In this document: positions 36,101 through 43,489 of the stretch, one piece after another
How positions within the stretch are numbered: position 1 is the stretch's first letter
Layout: each line of letters begins with the position of its first letter
Assembly: GCA_963752325.1 (NCBI GenBank)
Contig: CAVVXU010000005.1
Span: forward strand, 1,364,001 to 1,428,000
Direction of reading: 5' to 3'
From: CAVTJL01 sp963752325
GTDB taxonomy: Bacteria > Pseudomonadota > Alphaproteobacteria > Geminicoccales > Geminicoccaceae
Length of the DNA stretch: 64,000 nt
The notes under the pieces: generated by a model
Databases searched by the model: none
Told to the model about the DNA's origin: nothing
Seen by the model: the letters and a program-made list of their open reading frames with translations, nothing else
Translations under genes and position numbers: made by a program

Positions 36101-37303
36101 TCAGAGTGTCAATCTTGATTCACACACTCGCGTCGCCCGAGCGACGACCAGCCGTGCAAGCAGTGGCGTGCTGGTCGCAATCTCGTGGACCCGATCGAAG
36201 CCCGCTGCACGGATCAGCCGCTCCAGCTCATCGACCGTGCGGGGCCGTCCACGCCCCATGGCCAACAGGTAGAAGGCGAAATAGGCATCGCCGATCGGCA
36301 GGGCGCCCGCCGTGCCGGACATCGGCTCGGCGATGAGCAGCACCCCGTCCACCGGAAGCGCCTCTCGGGCAGCGCGCAGCAGTGTCAGCACGGCAGCGTC
36401 GTCATGGTCGTGGACCACGCGAACAAGCGAGATCACGTCGGCGCCCGTCGGCAACGGATCGGTCAGAAAATCGGCACCCACCGCCGTAACGCGGGCGGCG
36501 AGCCCCGAGCGCTCGAAGCGCGCCCTCGCCTGCTCGGCGACCGCCGGCAGGTCGACCAGCATCAGGCTCAAGGCCGGCGTTCGGGCCGCGACGGCCGCAA
36601 CGAAGCTGCCGTCGCCGCCGCCGACGTCCAGCAGGCAGCGATGCTTCTTGAGGGGATAGGCGTCGAGGATCTGGTCCGCGACCAACGGCTGCGATGCCGC
36701 CATCAGCCTGGTGTAGGAGTCGACCTGAGCGGCCGTCAGGGGGGCCTGACAACGGGGGCCGGCGTAGGGCCAGTAGCGGGCGAGCTCGGTATCCCGGTGC
36801 CGTCCCCTCAGCAGGGCCACCGGATCGCGCAGGTCGTCGTAGAGCATGGTATGGTGCTCGACCATCGCCGCCACCGCCGGATTGTCGACCATGGCAGCAC
36901 CCAGAGCCCCCAGCCCGAACCGATGCTGGCCCCGGTCGGCGACCAGCCGCAGCGAGACGGCAGCCTTGAGCAGGCGCAACGTGTCGTCCAGGGAGAGGGA
37001 CAGGCGCGGCGCCAGGGCGGCCGCGGTCTGCGGCCCCTCGGCCAGGATGTCGAACAGGCGGAGGCGGACACAGGCGAGCAGGATCTGACTGTAGACGAAG
37101 CCGGCGCAGAGGTCGAACAGGGCCCGCGTGCGCCGCCGCGCGATCGGGCGGGTGAGCGGGAAAGCCGCCGCCCATCGTCGAAAGCGGGCGCTGGTGAGCA
37201 GGCGATCGCGCAGCGCCTGGGCGCGATCGAGCAAAGAGGCGCTCGCGGCCGGTTCCACGACCGAACCGGCGGCGGGTCGCATCGGCTCGCCCGGCAGCCT
37301 CAA
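36101..37303 (-). CDS. crtF: Demethylspheroidene/hydroxyneurosporene O-methyltransferase
   Basis: SAM-dependent methyltransferase that methylates the 1-hydroxyl of carotenoids on the spheroidene/spirilloxanthin pathway. The SAM-binding motif is CLLDVGGGDGSFVAAVAA, followed by VVHDHDDAAVLTLL, typical of this O-methyltransferase family. An N-terminal winged-helix dimerisation domain precedes it. Length is 400 residues if the TTG at 37303 (overlapping the crtE stop) is used; ATG 37282 is an alternative start. Intact. Confidence 0.95.
   Translation of the reverse strand: MRLPGEPMRPAAGSVVEPAASASLLDRAQALRDRLLTSARFRRWAAAFPLTRPIARRRTRALFDLCAGFVYSQILLACVRLRLFDILAEGPQTAAALAPRLSLSLDDTLRLLKAAVSLRLVADRGQHRFGLGALGAAMVDNPAVAAMVEHHTMLYDDLRDPVALLRGRHRDTELARYWPYAGPRCQAPLTAAQVDSYTRLMAASQPLVADQILDAYPLKKHRCLLDVGGGDGSFVAAVAARTPALSLMLVDLPAVAEQARARFERSGLAARVTAVGADFLTDPLPTGADVISLVRVVHDHDDAAVLTLLRAAREALPVDGVLLIAEPMSGTAGALPIGDAYFAFYLLAMGRGRPRTVDELERLIRAAGFDRVHEIATSTPLLARLVVARATRVCESRLTL
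36107..36124. promoter_or_regulatory. PpsR/CrtJ-type operator 2, bchC promoter
   Basis: TGTCAATCTTGATTCACA is a second exact TGT-N12-ACA. On the minus strand its right end forms TTGACA (36112-36107), a consensus -35 hexamer, so bound PpsR would occlude the promoter. The site lies within the last codons of crtF. Confidence 0.85.
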
Positions 37304-38169
37304 GCGGCGCGCAGGGTCAACTCCGCGGGCAGAAAGCGTCTCGCCTCGGCATTGATCAAGGCGCGCAGGGCAACGCGGCCGGGGCAGAGCGGGATCGACT
37401 CGACCGCCTCGGTGACGAGCTGCTCGAGCCGGGCCATGGCGCCGGGAATGCCCAGCTGCACGGCCGCGTTGGGCCGGCCGAGGACCTGGTCGCGTCCGGT
37501 CGGCTTGCCGAGATCCTTGGCATCGGCCGCGACGTCGCGGATGTCGTCGACCACCTGATAGGCCTCACCCAGGCGCTCGCCGAGGGTCCGCCAGGGTCCC
37601 GGCTCTGCGCCCACGGCCGCCGCCCCTGCCCCGGTCGCGGCGGCGAAGAGGGCGCCGGTCTTCGCCCGCTGGTAGTCGGCAAGCACGGCGCCCGGCTCGC
37701 TCTCCCAGGCTTGGCCGGCACAGATCCCGAGCGGCATGCCGACCGAGCGGCCGACGGTCAATAGCAGAGGCGCCAGGCGTTGCGGCAGCCCGGCAGCGCT
37801 CCGTGCCAGGATCTCGAACGCCAGCACGATCAGCGCGTCGCCGGTCAGCACGGCGAGCGGCTGGCCGAAGGCCACGTGGACGGACGGCTTGCCTCGCCGG
37901 ATCGGCGCGTCGTCGAAGCAGGGGAGGTCGTCATGAACGAGCGAGGCGCAATGCAGGAGCTCGACCGCGGCCGCCGCACCGTCCGTTATCTCGGGTCGAT
38001 CCTCGCCGCATGCGGCGGCTACGGCCAGGCAGAGCCGGGGCCTCAGCCAGGCGCCACCCGGAAACACGGCGTGCCGCATCGCCGCCGCCAGCCGCGGTGG
38101 AGCGTCAGGGCCGGTGGCCCCCGCGACAGCGGCATTCAGGCTGCGCTCGATGCGCATCATGGGATCCAT
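37300..38169 (-). CDS. crtE: Geranylgeranyl diphosphate synthase
   Basis: Trans-isoprenyl diphosphate synthase making the C20 precursor of carotenoids and the bacteriochlorophyll tail. The first aspartate-rich motif is HDDLPCFDDAPIRRG and the second is YQVVDDIRDV; both are intact. ATG 38169 is preferred over ATG 38193 because an AGGAG site sits at the right distance upstream. Length is 289 residues. It heads the crtE-crtF-bchCXYZ-puf run and is divergent from crtD across an AT-rich region packed with PpsR-type sites. Confidence 0.96.
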   Translation of the reverse strand: MDPMMRIERSLNAAVAGATGPDAPPRLAAAMRHAVFPGGAWLRPRLCLAVAAACGEDRPEITDGAAAAVELLHCASLVHDDLPCFDDAPIRRGKPSVHVAFGQPLAVLTGDALIVLAFEILARSAAGLPQRLAPLLLTVGRSVGMPLGICAGQAWESEPGAVLADYQRAKTGALFAAATGAGAAAVGAEPGPWRTLGERLGEAYQVVDDIRDVAADAKDLGKPTGRDQVLGRPNAAVQLGIPGAMARLEQLVTEAVESIPLCPGRVALRALINAEARRFLPAELTLRAA

Positions 38170-38184
38170 GGCCGCTCTCCTGAC

Positions 38185-38228
38185 TGTAAACATTAATTGT
38201 CATTATCTTCTGTCATTGTTTATAGACA
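38185..38228. promoter_or_regulatory. Triple overlapping PpsR/CrtJ-type operator between crtE and crtD
   Basis: Three overlapping TGT-N12 palindromes start at 38185, 38198 and 38211, exactly 13 bases apart. The third, TGTCATTGTTTATAGACA, is a perfect TGT-N12-ACA; the first two end in TCA instead of ACA. A plus-strand promoter fits inside: TTGTCA at 38197-38202 and TATAGA at 38221-38226, with an 18-base spacer. The region is strikingly AT-rich against the surrounding sequence. It would control both crtE (minus) and crtD-crtC (plus). Confidence 0.8.
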
Positions 38229-38243
38229 GTCAATGACCGACCT

Positions 38244-39809
38244 GTGCTCAAAGTGCATCTCGCCTTGCGCCCCGATCCGGTGATCGTGATCGGCGCCGGG
38301 GTCGCGGGCCTGGTCGCCGCGCTCGAGCTCTCGGCGCGCGGTGTGGGGGTCGTGGTGGTCGAGCGCGCGGCAGCCCCGGGCGGCAAGATGCGCGAGGTCG
38401 AGGTCGGGGGCGCTCGGCTCGACGCCGGCCCCACCGTCTTCACCATGCGCTGGGTGCTCGAGGAGCTGTTCGACGCAGTCGGCGCCTCGCTTTCCGCGCA
38501 TGTCCGGCTGCGACCCGTCCAGACCCTCGCCCGGCACGCCTGGAGCGGTCGGGAGCGGCTCGATCTCTTCAGCGACGTCGAGCGCTCGGCGGACGCCATC
38601 GGCGCGCTCTCCGGACCGCGCGAGGCCCGAGGCTACCGGGAGTTCTGCCGGCGCGCAGAGGGAATTTATCGGACGCTGGAAGAGCCCTTCATTCGTGCCG
38701 CCCGCCCGGGGAGCCCGCTCGCGCTCGCGCTCGCGGTCAGCAAGCGCGGGCTCGGCGACCTGCGCCGAATAGAGCCTTTTTCGACATTGTGGCGGGCGCT
38801 CGGCGAGCACTTTCGGGACCCGCGGCTGAAGCAGCTGTTCGGCCGCTACGCCACCTATGTCGGCTCCTCGCCATTCGCCGCCCCGGCGACGCTGATGCTG
38901 ATCGCCCATGTCGAGCGCGAGGGCGTGTGGCTGGTCGAGGGCGGCATGCATCGATTGGCCGTGGCGCTGGCCGACCTCGCCCGGTCCCGCGGCGCCGTCT
39001 TCCGGTACGGGGCGGAGGTGGACGAGATTCTGGTCGATGCCGGACGGGTTTCCGGAGTCCGACTGGCCAGCGGCGAGCAGATCGAGACCCGTACCGTGAT
39101 CGCCAATGCCGATGTCGGGGCGCTGGCAGGCGGCAGGCTGGGGGCCGCGGCCGCGCGAGCGATCGCGCCGACCCCGCGAGCGAGGCGCTCGCTCTCGGCG
39201 CTGACCTGGTGCGTCCACGCGCCGACCGAAGGGTTCCCCCTTCTGCGCCACAACGTCTTCTTCTCCTCGGACTATGCGGCGGAGTTCGACGACCTGTTCC
39301 GGCGGGCGCGGCTGCCGGCGGCACCCACGGTCTATGTCTGCGCCCAGGACCGGGGCGAGGCCGACGACGCGCCACCCGCGGGGCCCGAGCGGCTGCTCTG
39401 CCTCGTCAACGCACCGCCAACCGGCAATTCCCACCGCTTGGATGCGACGGAGATCCGATCATGCGAAGAGCGCACCTTCGGCCTGTTGGCGCGCTCGGGT
39501 CTGCAGGTGGCGCTGAGCCCGGAAACGACGCGGGTGACGACGCCGGCCGACTTCGAGCGCCTCTTTCCGGGGAGCGGCGGGGCGCTCTACGGCCCTGTGT
39601 CGCACGGGTCGATGGCGTCCTTCAGGCGCCCGACGGCACAGACCCGGATTCCGGGCCTCTATCTTGCGGGTGGCGGCACGCACCCGGGAGCGGGCGTCCC
39701 GATGGCGGCGCTGTCGGGGCGGCTGGCTGCGGCGCGCCTGCTTGGGGACTGGGCTTCGATCAGCCGATCGCACCCGGCGGCTATGCGTGGTGGTACGCGG
39801 ACGCGCTGA
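38244..39809 (+). CDS. crtD: Methoxyneurosporene/1-hydroxycarotenoid 3,4-desaturase
   Basis: FAD-dependent carotenoid desaturase acting on 1-hydroxy carotenoids. The dinucleotide-binding motif is VIGAGVAGLVAALELSARG followed by an ERAAAPGGKM loop. DAGPTVFTMRWVLEELF and the C-terminal FAD motif LYLAGGGTHPGAGVPMAALSG are characteristic. Length is 521 residues from GTG 38244; GTG 38253 is also possible. The last roughly 20 residues run past the usual family end and overlap crtC, so a small indel near 39750 cannot be excluded. Confidence 0.94.
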   Translation: MLKVHLALRPDPVIVIGAGVAGLVAALELSARGVGVVVVERAAAPGGKMREVEVGGARLDAGPTVFTMRWVLEELFDAVGASLSAHVRLRPVQTLARHAWSGRERLDLFSDVERSADAIGALSGPREARGYREFCRRAEGIYRTLEEPFIRAARPGSPLALALAVSKRGLGDLRRIEPFSTLWRALGEHFRDPRLKQLFGRYATYVGSSPFAAPATLMLIAHVEREGVWLVEGGMHRLAVALADLARSRGAVFRYGAEVDEILVDAGRVSGVRLASGEQIETRTVIANADVGALAGGRLGAAAARAIAPTPRARRSLSALTWCVHAPTEGFPLLRHNVFFSSDYAAEFDDLFRRARLPAAPTVYVCAQDRGEADDAPPAGPERLLCLVNAPPTGNSHRLDATEIRSCEERTFGLLARSGLQVALSPETTRVTTPADFERLFPGSGGALYGPVSHGSMASFRRPTAQTRIPGLYLAGGGTHPGAGVPMAALSGRLAAARLLGDWASISRSHPAAMRGGTRTR

Positions 39810-40678
39810 GCGACGACGGCCGCCATGGGCTCACCCTGATCGCCCTGATCGGCAACGTCTTCTCGCCCTACTATGCCCGGGCACGGCGGCGTGGTGCCGC
39901 CGATCCGCTCAATCACTGCGCGCTCAACGTGGCGCTCTACGGCGCCGGCGGGAAGCGCTGGGCGCTCACCGAGCGCGGCCACCGGAGCTCCTGCCGCACC
40001 GCCACGGAGCTGAGCATCGGCCCGAGCGTGGTCACCTGGGACGGCAGCGCGCTCAAGGCCCGAATCGACGAGATCACCGTGCCCGTTCCGAGGCGCATCC
40101 GCGGCACCGTCCGGCTCGAGCCCACCACCCTCACCGATCACGTCGTGGCCCTCGATGCGAGCGGCCTGCATCGCTGGCGGCCGATCGCGCCTATGGCACG
40201 GGTCGAGGTGACGCTCGAGCGTCCGGCATTGCGCTGGAGCGGCTGGGGCTACCTCGACAGCAATGCCGGCAACGAGCCGCTCGAGGACGGCTTCAGCGGC
40301 TGGGACTGGTCCCGCGCGCACCTGCGCGAGCGCGGCACCGTCGTGCTGTACGAGACCCGGCGGCGGGACGGCGAGCAGCGCTCCCTGGCGCTGCGGATCG
40401 ACCCTTCGGGCAGGGTGCGGAACGTCCTGCCGCCGCCCCCGGTCGAGCTGCCCAAGACGCTCTGGCGGGTCGCCCGCCGCACGCGCGCCGATCCCCATGC
40501 CCAGGTGCGCGTGCTGAGGACGCTGGAGGACACGCCCTTCTATGCCCGCTCGATCCTCGCAACCCAGCTCCTAGGCGAGCCGTTGCACGCGATGCACGAG
40601 AGCCTCAGCCTCGACCGCTTCCGGCGGGCCTGGGTGCAAGGGCTGCTGCCGTTCCGGCTGCCGCGGGCGCTAAGCTGA
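39749..40678 (+). CDS. crtC: Carotenoid 1,2-hydratase
   Basis: Adds water at the 1,2 double bond of neurosporene/lycopene end groups. FDQPIAPGGYAWWYADALSDDGRHGLTLIALIGNVFSPYYARA is the family N-terminal signature (39755 onward), with KTLWRVARRTRAD and LHAMHESLSLDRFRR later. No ATG, GTG or TTG is available in frame near the expected start. CTG 39749 gives the right N-terminus, but either a rare start or an upstream sequence error must be assumed. The reading frame overlaps the end of crtD and runs about 309 codons to 40678. Confidence 0.9.
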   Translation: MGFDQPIAPGGYAWWYADALSDDGRHGLTLIALIGNVFSPYYARARRRGAADPLNHCALNVALYGAGGKRWALTERGHRSSCRTATELSIGPSVVTWDGSALKARIDEITVPVPRRIRGTVRLEPTTLTDHVVALDASGLHRWRPIAPMARVEVTLERPALRWSGWGYLDSNAGNEPLEDGFSGWDWSRAHLRERGTVVLYETRRRDGEQRSLALRIDPSGRVRNVLPPPPVELPKTLWRVARRTRADPHAQVRVLRTLEDTPFYARSILATQLLGEPLHAMHESLSLDRFRRAWVQGLLPFRLPRALS

Positions 40679-40846
40679 CGGATCGCCCCTGCCCCGCCCT
40701 TCCTCACGGCCGGCCGTGCGCGCCTCGTCCTTCCTTCGCCGCCTGTCGCGTCGGAGCGACACAAGCTGCCAGATCGCGAAGGCCAGCGCACCGCCCAGCA
40801 CGAGGAAAAGCTCCAGCAGGGCCAGCAGGCTCGATCTCGCGATGAC
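40670..40846 (-). CDS. Small membrane protein downstream of crtB
   Basis: A reading frame of about 58 codons right after crtB, with one clear transmembrane segment (LLALLELFLVLGGALAFAIWQL) followed by a very basic cytoplasmic tail (VSLRRDRRRRKDEARTA). I cannot name it, although small single-helix proteins of this kind occur after crtB in related clusters. No standard start codon is present: the frame can begin only at GTC or ATC near 40846-40843 after a GGGAGG stretch, unless a base is wrong. The stop at 40670 overlaps the convergent crtC end. Confidence 0.45.
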   Translation of the reverse strand, partial: VIARSSLLALLELFLVLGGALAFAIWQLVSLRRDRRRRKDEARTAGREEGRGRGDPSA

Positions 40847-40863
40847 CCGGCCCTCCCTGCTCG

Positions 40864-41934
40864 TCAGGACCGGCCGGCGGATCGCCCGAGCTGCTCCTGC
40901 CTCTCGAGCCGCTCGAACAGGTCGAGGACCCAGGCCGCGCGATCGCCGAGGGTTAGCCGCGGCTCCGTGCCGACATCCGACACGACTGGCCCTGCGGGCG
41001 CTGAGGCCACGGCATCGACCAGAAAGCGCGCTTGGTCGAGGGGGGCCAAAGGTGCCCCGCGTTCGGCAGTGGCGCTCGCGGCCACGGCCCGTGCCAGGAG
41101 CCACAGCTTGCGGGATAGTGGCACGACCGCACGACCAGCGACCGAGTCGAGGCCGCGCCGCTCGATCTCGCGGCCGATACCGGCATAGAGAAACCGGGCG
41201 GCATAGATCCCGGGGCGTGAGCCGAGCGGCAGGCCCGCGATGCCGACACCCGCCCGCTCGTAGAGCAGATCGGCCTCGCGCAGGAGGCGCTGAACCGCCG
41301 TCCCGATAGCCGGGCTGAAGACCGGGCGTGCCAGCCAAGCGTCGGGGTCGACACCGGCATCGCGCAACCAGGCAAGGGGCAGGTAGAGGCGCCTGGCTCG
41401 GGCGTCCTCGCCAACGTCGCGGGCGATGTTCGAGAGCTGCATCGCGACCCCCAGGTCGCAGGCGCGCGCCACGCTGCCGGGCGACCGGCGGCCGATCAGG
41501 ATCGCCATCATGGCGCCGACCGTGCCGGCGACCCGCACCGCGTAGGCGTGCAGCTGGCCCAGATCCTCGTAGCGCCGTCCCTCGGCGTCCCACGCCAGGC
41601 CTTCGAGCAGCGATTCCGGCAAGGTCTGCGGAATCCTGTAGCGGCGCACCACCTCGGCGAACGCCCGGTCCACCGGCAAAGGCAACGGGCAACCGGCATA
41701 AGCGCGCTCGAGACGTTCCCGCATGCGCTCGACGGCCGGCAGGCCGCCGCCGGCGAGGTCGACCGCATCGTCGGCCAGTCGGCAGAAGGCATAGAGCGCG
41801 CTCGCCGGCTGACGGACGCTGGCCGGCAGGAGCAGCGACGCGGCGAAGAAGCTGCGAGAGCCGCTCCGCAGCAATGTGCGGCAGGCGGCATGATCGGCCG
41901 GCGTCGCGAGCTCGGCCTCAGACCAGGGCTGCAT
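40864..41934 (-). CDS. crtB: Phytoene synthase
   Basis: Condenses two geranylgeranyl diphosphates to phytoene. The two aspartate-rich motifs are YAFCRLADDAVDLAGG and LSNIARDVGEDARARRLYLP. ARFLYAGIGREIERRG occurs near the C-terminus. ATG 41934 is chosen because the family fold begins right after it (DHAACRTLLRSGSRSFF). Its start overlaps the crtI stop at 41918 by about 17 bases. Length is 356 residues, intact. Confidence 0.96.
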   Translation of the reverse strand: MQPWSEAELATPADHAACRTLLRSGSRSFFAASLLLPASVRQPASALYAFCRLADDAVDLAGGGLPAVERMRERLERAYAGCPLPLPVDRAFAEVVRRYRIPQTLPESLLEGLAWDAEGRRYEDLGQLHAYAVRVAGTVGAMMAILIGRRSPGSVARACDLGVAMQLSNIARDVGEDARARRLYLPLAWLRDAGVDPDAWLARPVFSPAIGTAVQRLLREADLLYERAGVGIAGLPLGSRPGIYAARFLYAGIGREIERRGLDSVAGRAVVPLSRKLWLLARAVAASATAERGAPLAPLDQARFLVDAVASAPAGPVVSDVGTEPRLTLGDRAAWVLDLFERLERQEQLGRSAGRS

Positions 41935-43447
41935 CGGGAACCACTCGGTCGAGGACGCGAGCCGATGAGAGGACGCCAGGCAGCCCCGCGCCCGGATGCG
42001 TGCCAGCACCGACCAGGTAGAGCCCATCCACCTCCTCGCTCCGATTGTGGGGCCGGAACCAGGCGCTTTGGGTGAGCACCGGCTCGAGACCGAAGGCAGC
42101 ACCGCGAAAGGACGAGAGGCGGTCCTGAAAGTCCTCGGGCGTCAGGAGGCGAGAGGTGACCACCTGCGCCTCGAGGTCGGGGAGGACGGTGGCGTTGAGC
42201 GCCCGCGCGATGGCCTGCCGGTAGGGCTCGGCCTGCTGCCGCCAATCGATACCGTCAGCCAGATGCGGCACCGGCGAGAGCACATAGAAGGCATCGCAGC
42301 CCGGCGGAGCGAGGGACGGGTCGGTTGCGGTTGGCCGATGCAGATAGAGGCTGAAGTCGGGCGCCAGGACTTTCCGCTCGAAGATGTCGCGGAGCAGCTC
42401 CCGGTAGCGTGGTCCGAGCAGGATCGTGTGATGGCCGACCTCGGGGTAGCGTCGCTTGGTACCGAAGTACCAGACGAAAAGCCCCATGGAGTAGCGCGAC
42501 CGCTCGATCCGCCGATCGGTCCAGCGGCGGCGCGCTGCGGGCGCCAGAAGATGGCGGTAGGTCCAGGCCGAGTCGGCGTTGGAGACCACGATGTCGGCCG
42601 GGATCGCCTCGCCCGTGGCGAGGCGGACGCCGCTCGCCCGCCGGCCCTCCACGATGACCTCCTGGACCCGGGAACCGCAGCGCACGACACCGCCCTGGCC
42701 TTCGATCAGGCTCACCAGTCCCTGCACCAGACGGCCGGTGCCGCCCATGGCGAAGTGCACGCCCCAGGCGCGCTCGAGATGGGTGATCAGGCAATAGATC
42801 GAGGTCGCGCTGAACGGATTGCCACCGATCAGGAGCGGCTGGAAGCTGAAGACCACGCGCAGGCGCGGATCCTTGATGAGCTTCGCGACGAGCCCATGGA
42901 CGGTGCGGTAGCTCCTGAGGCGGACGAGGTCCGGCGCGACCCGCACCATGTCGCGCAAGGACGTAAAGGGGACGTCACCCAGGCGCTCGAAGCCGACCCG
43001 GAAGATCGCCTCGCTCACGGCCATGAAGCGCTCGTAGCCGGCGACGTCCGCGGGCGAGAATCGGGCGACCTCGGCGCGCATGCGAGCGGGATCGCCGGAA
43101 TATTCGAACACCTCGCCGTCGTGGAACCGGATCTTGTAGAAGGGATCGACGGGGCGCAGCTCGACGTCGTCGGCGAGCCGGCGACCTGCCAGCTGCCAGA
43201 GCTCCTCGAAGAGGAACGGCGCCGTCACGATGGTCGGACCGGCATCGAACGTGAAACCGTCCTGCCGGTAGACATAGGCGCGGCCGCCCGGCGCATCCTG
43301 CTGCTCGAGCACGCTCACACGATAGCCGCGGGCACCGAGGCGGACGGCCGCCGCGAGGCCACCGAAGCCGCTGCCGATGACGACGGCGTGGGGGCGCTGC
43401 CGCGCCGGCGGTCGTGTGGAGGGTCGTTGTCTCGCTAGTGTCAACAT
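41918..43447 (-). CDS. crtI: Phytoene desaturase
   Basis: CrtI-type FAD-dependent desaturase producing neurosporene or lycopene from phytoene. The N-terminal nucleotide motif is VVIGSGFGGLAAAVRLGARGY, followed by EQQDAPGGRAYVYRQDGFTFDAGPT. The C-terminus has LYLVGAGTHPGAGLPGVL. Length is 509 residues from ATG 43447. The ATG lies inside a near-perfect PpsR-type palindrome, and the ribosome-binding site is weak. Divergent from the DUF3422 gene and coupled to crtB. Confidence 0.97.
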   Translation of the reverse strand: MLTLARQRPSTRPPARQRPHAVVIGSGFGGLAAAVRLGARGYRVSVLEQQDAPGGRAYVYRQDGFTFDAGPTIVTAPFLFEELWQLAGRRLADDVELRPVDPFYKIRFHDGEVFEYSGDPARMRAEVARFSPADVAGYERFMAVSEAIFRVGFERLGDVPFTSLRDMVRVAPDLVRLRSYRTVHGLVAKLIKDPRLRVVFSFQPLLIGGNPFSATSIYCLITHLERAWGVHFAMGGTGRLVQGLVSLIEGQGGVVRCGSRVQEVIVEGRRASGVRLATGEAIPADIVVSNADSAWTYRHLLAPAARRRWTDRRIERSRYSMGLFVWYFGTKRRYPEVGHHTILLGPRYRELLRDIFERKVLAPDFSLYLHRPTATDPSLAPPGCDAFYVLSPVPHLADGIDWRQQAEPYRQAIARALNATVLPDLEAQVVTSRLLTPEDFQDRLSSFRGAAFGLEPVLTQSAWFRPHNRSEEVDGLYLVGAGTHPGAGLPGVLSSARVLDRVVPDAALV

Positions 43448-43456
43448 TTCTTGACG
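43439..43456. promoter_or_regulatory. Near-consensus PpsR/CrtJ-type site at the crtI start
   Basis: TGTCAACATTTCTTGACG matches TGT-N12-ACA except for the last base, and has the extended TGTC/GAC form. It spans the crtI start codon (43447-43445) and lies about 35 bases before the divergent DUF3422 ATG at 43490, so it could regulate either or both. Confidence 0.55.
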
Positions 43457-43489
43457 AGGGTAGCAGGGACGCGTCAATGAGGGAAGACG

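Noticed and set aside
38234..38284. ATG 38234 as the crtD start
   Set aside because: It is out of frame with crtD and reaches a stop within about 50 bases; GTG 38244 gives the correct N-terminus.
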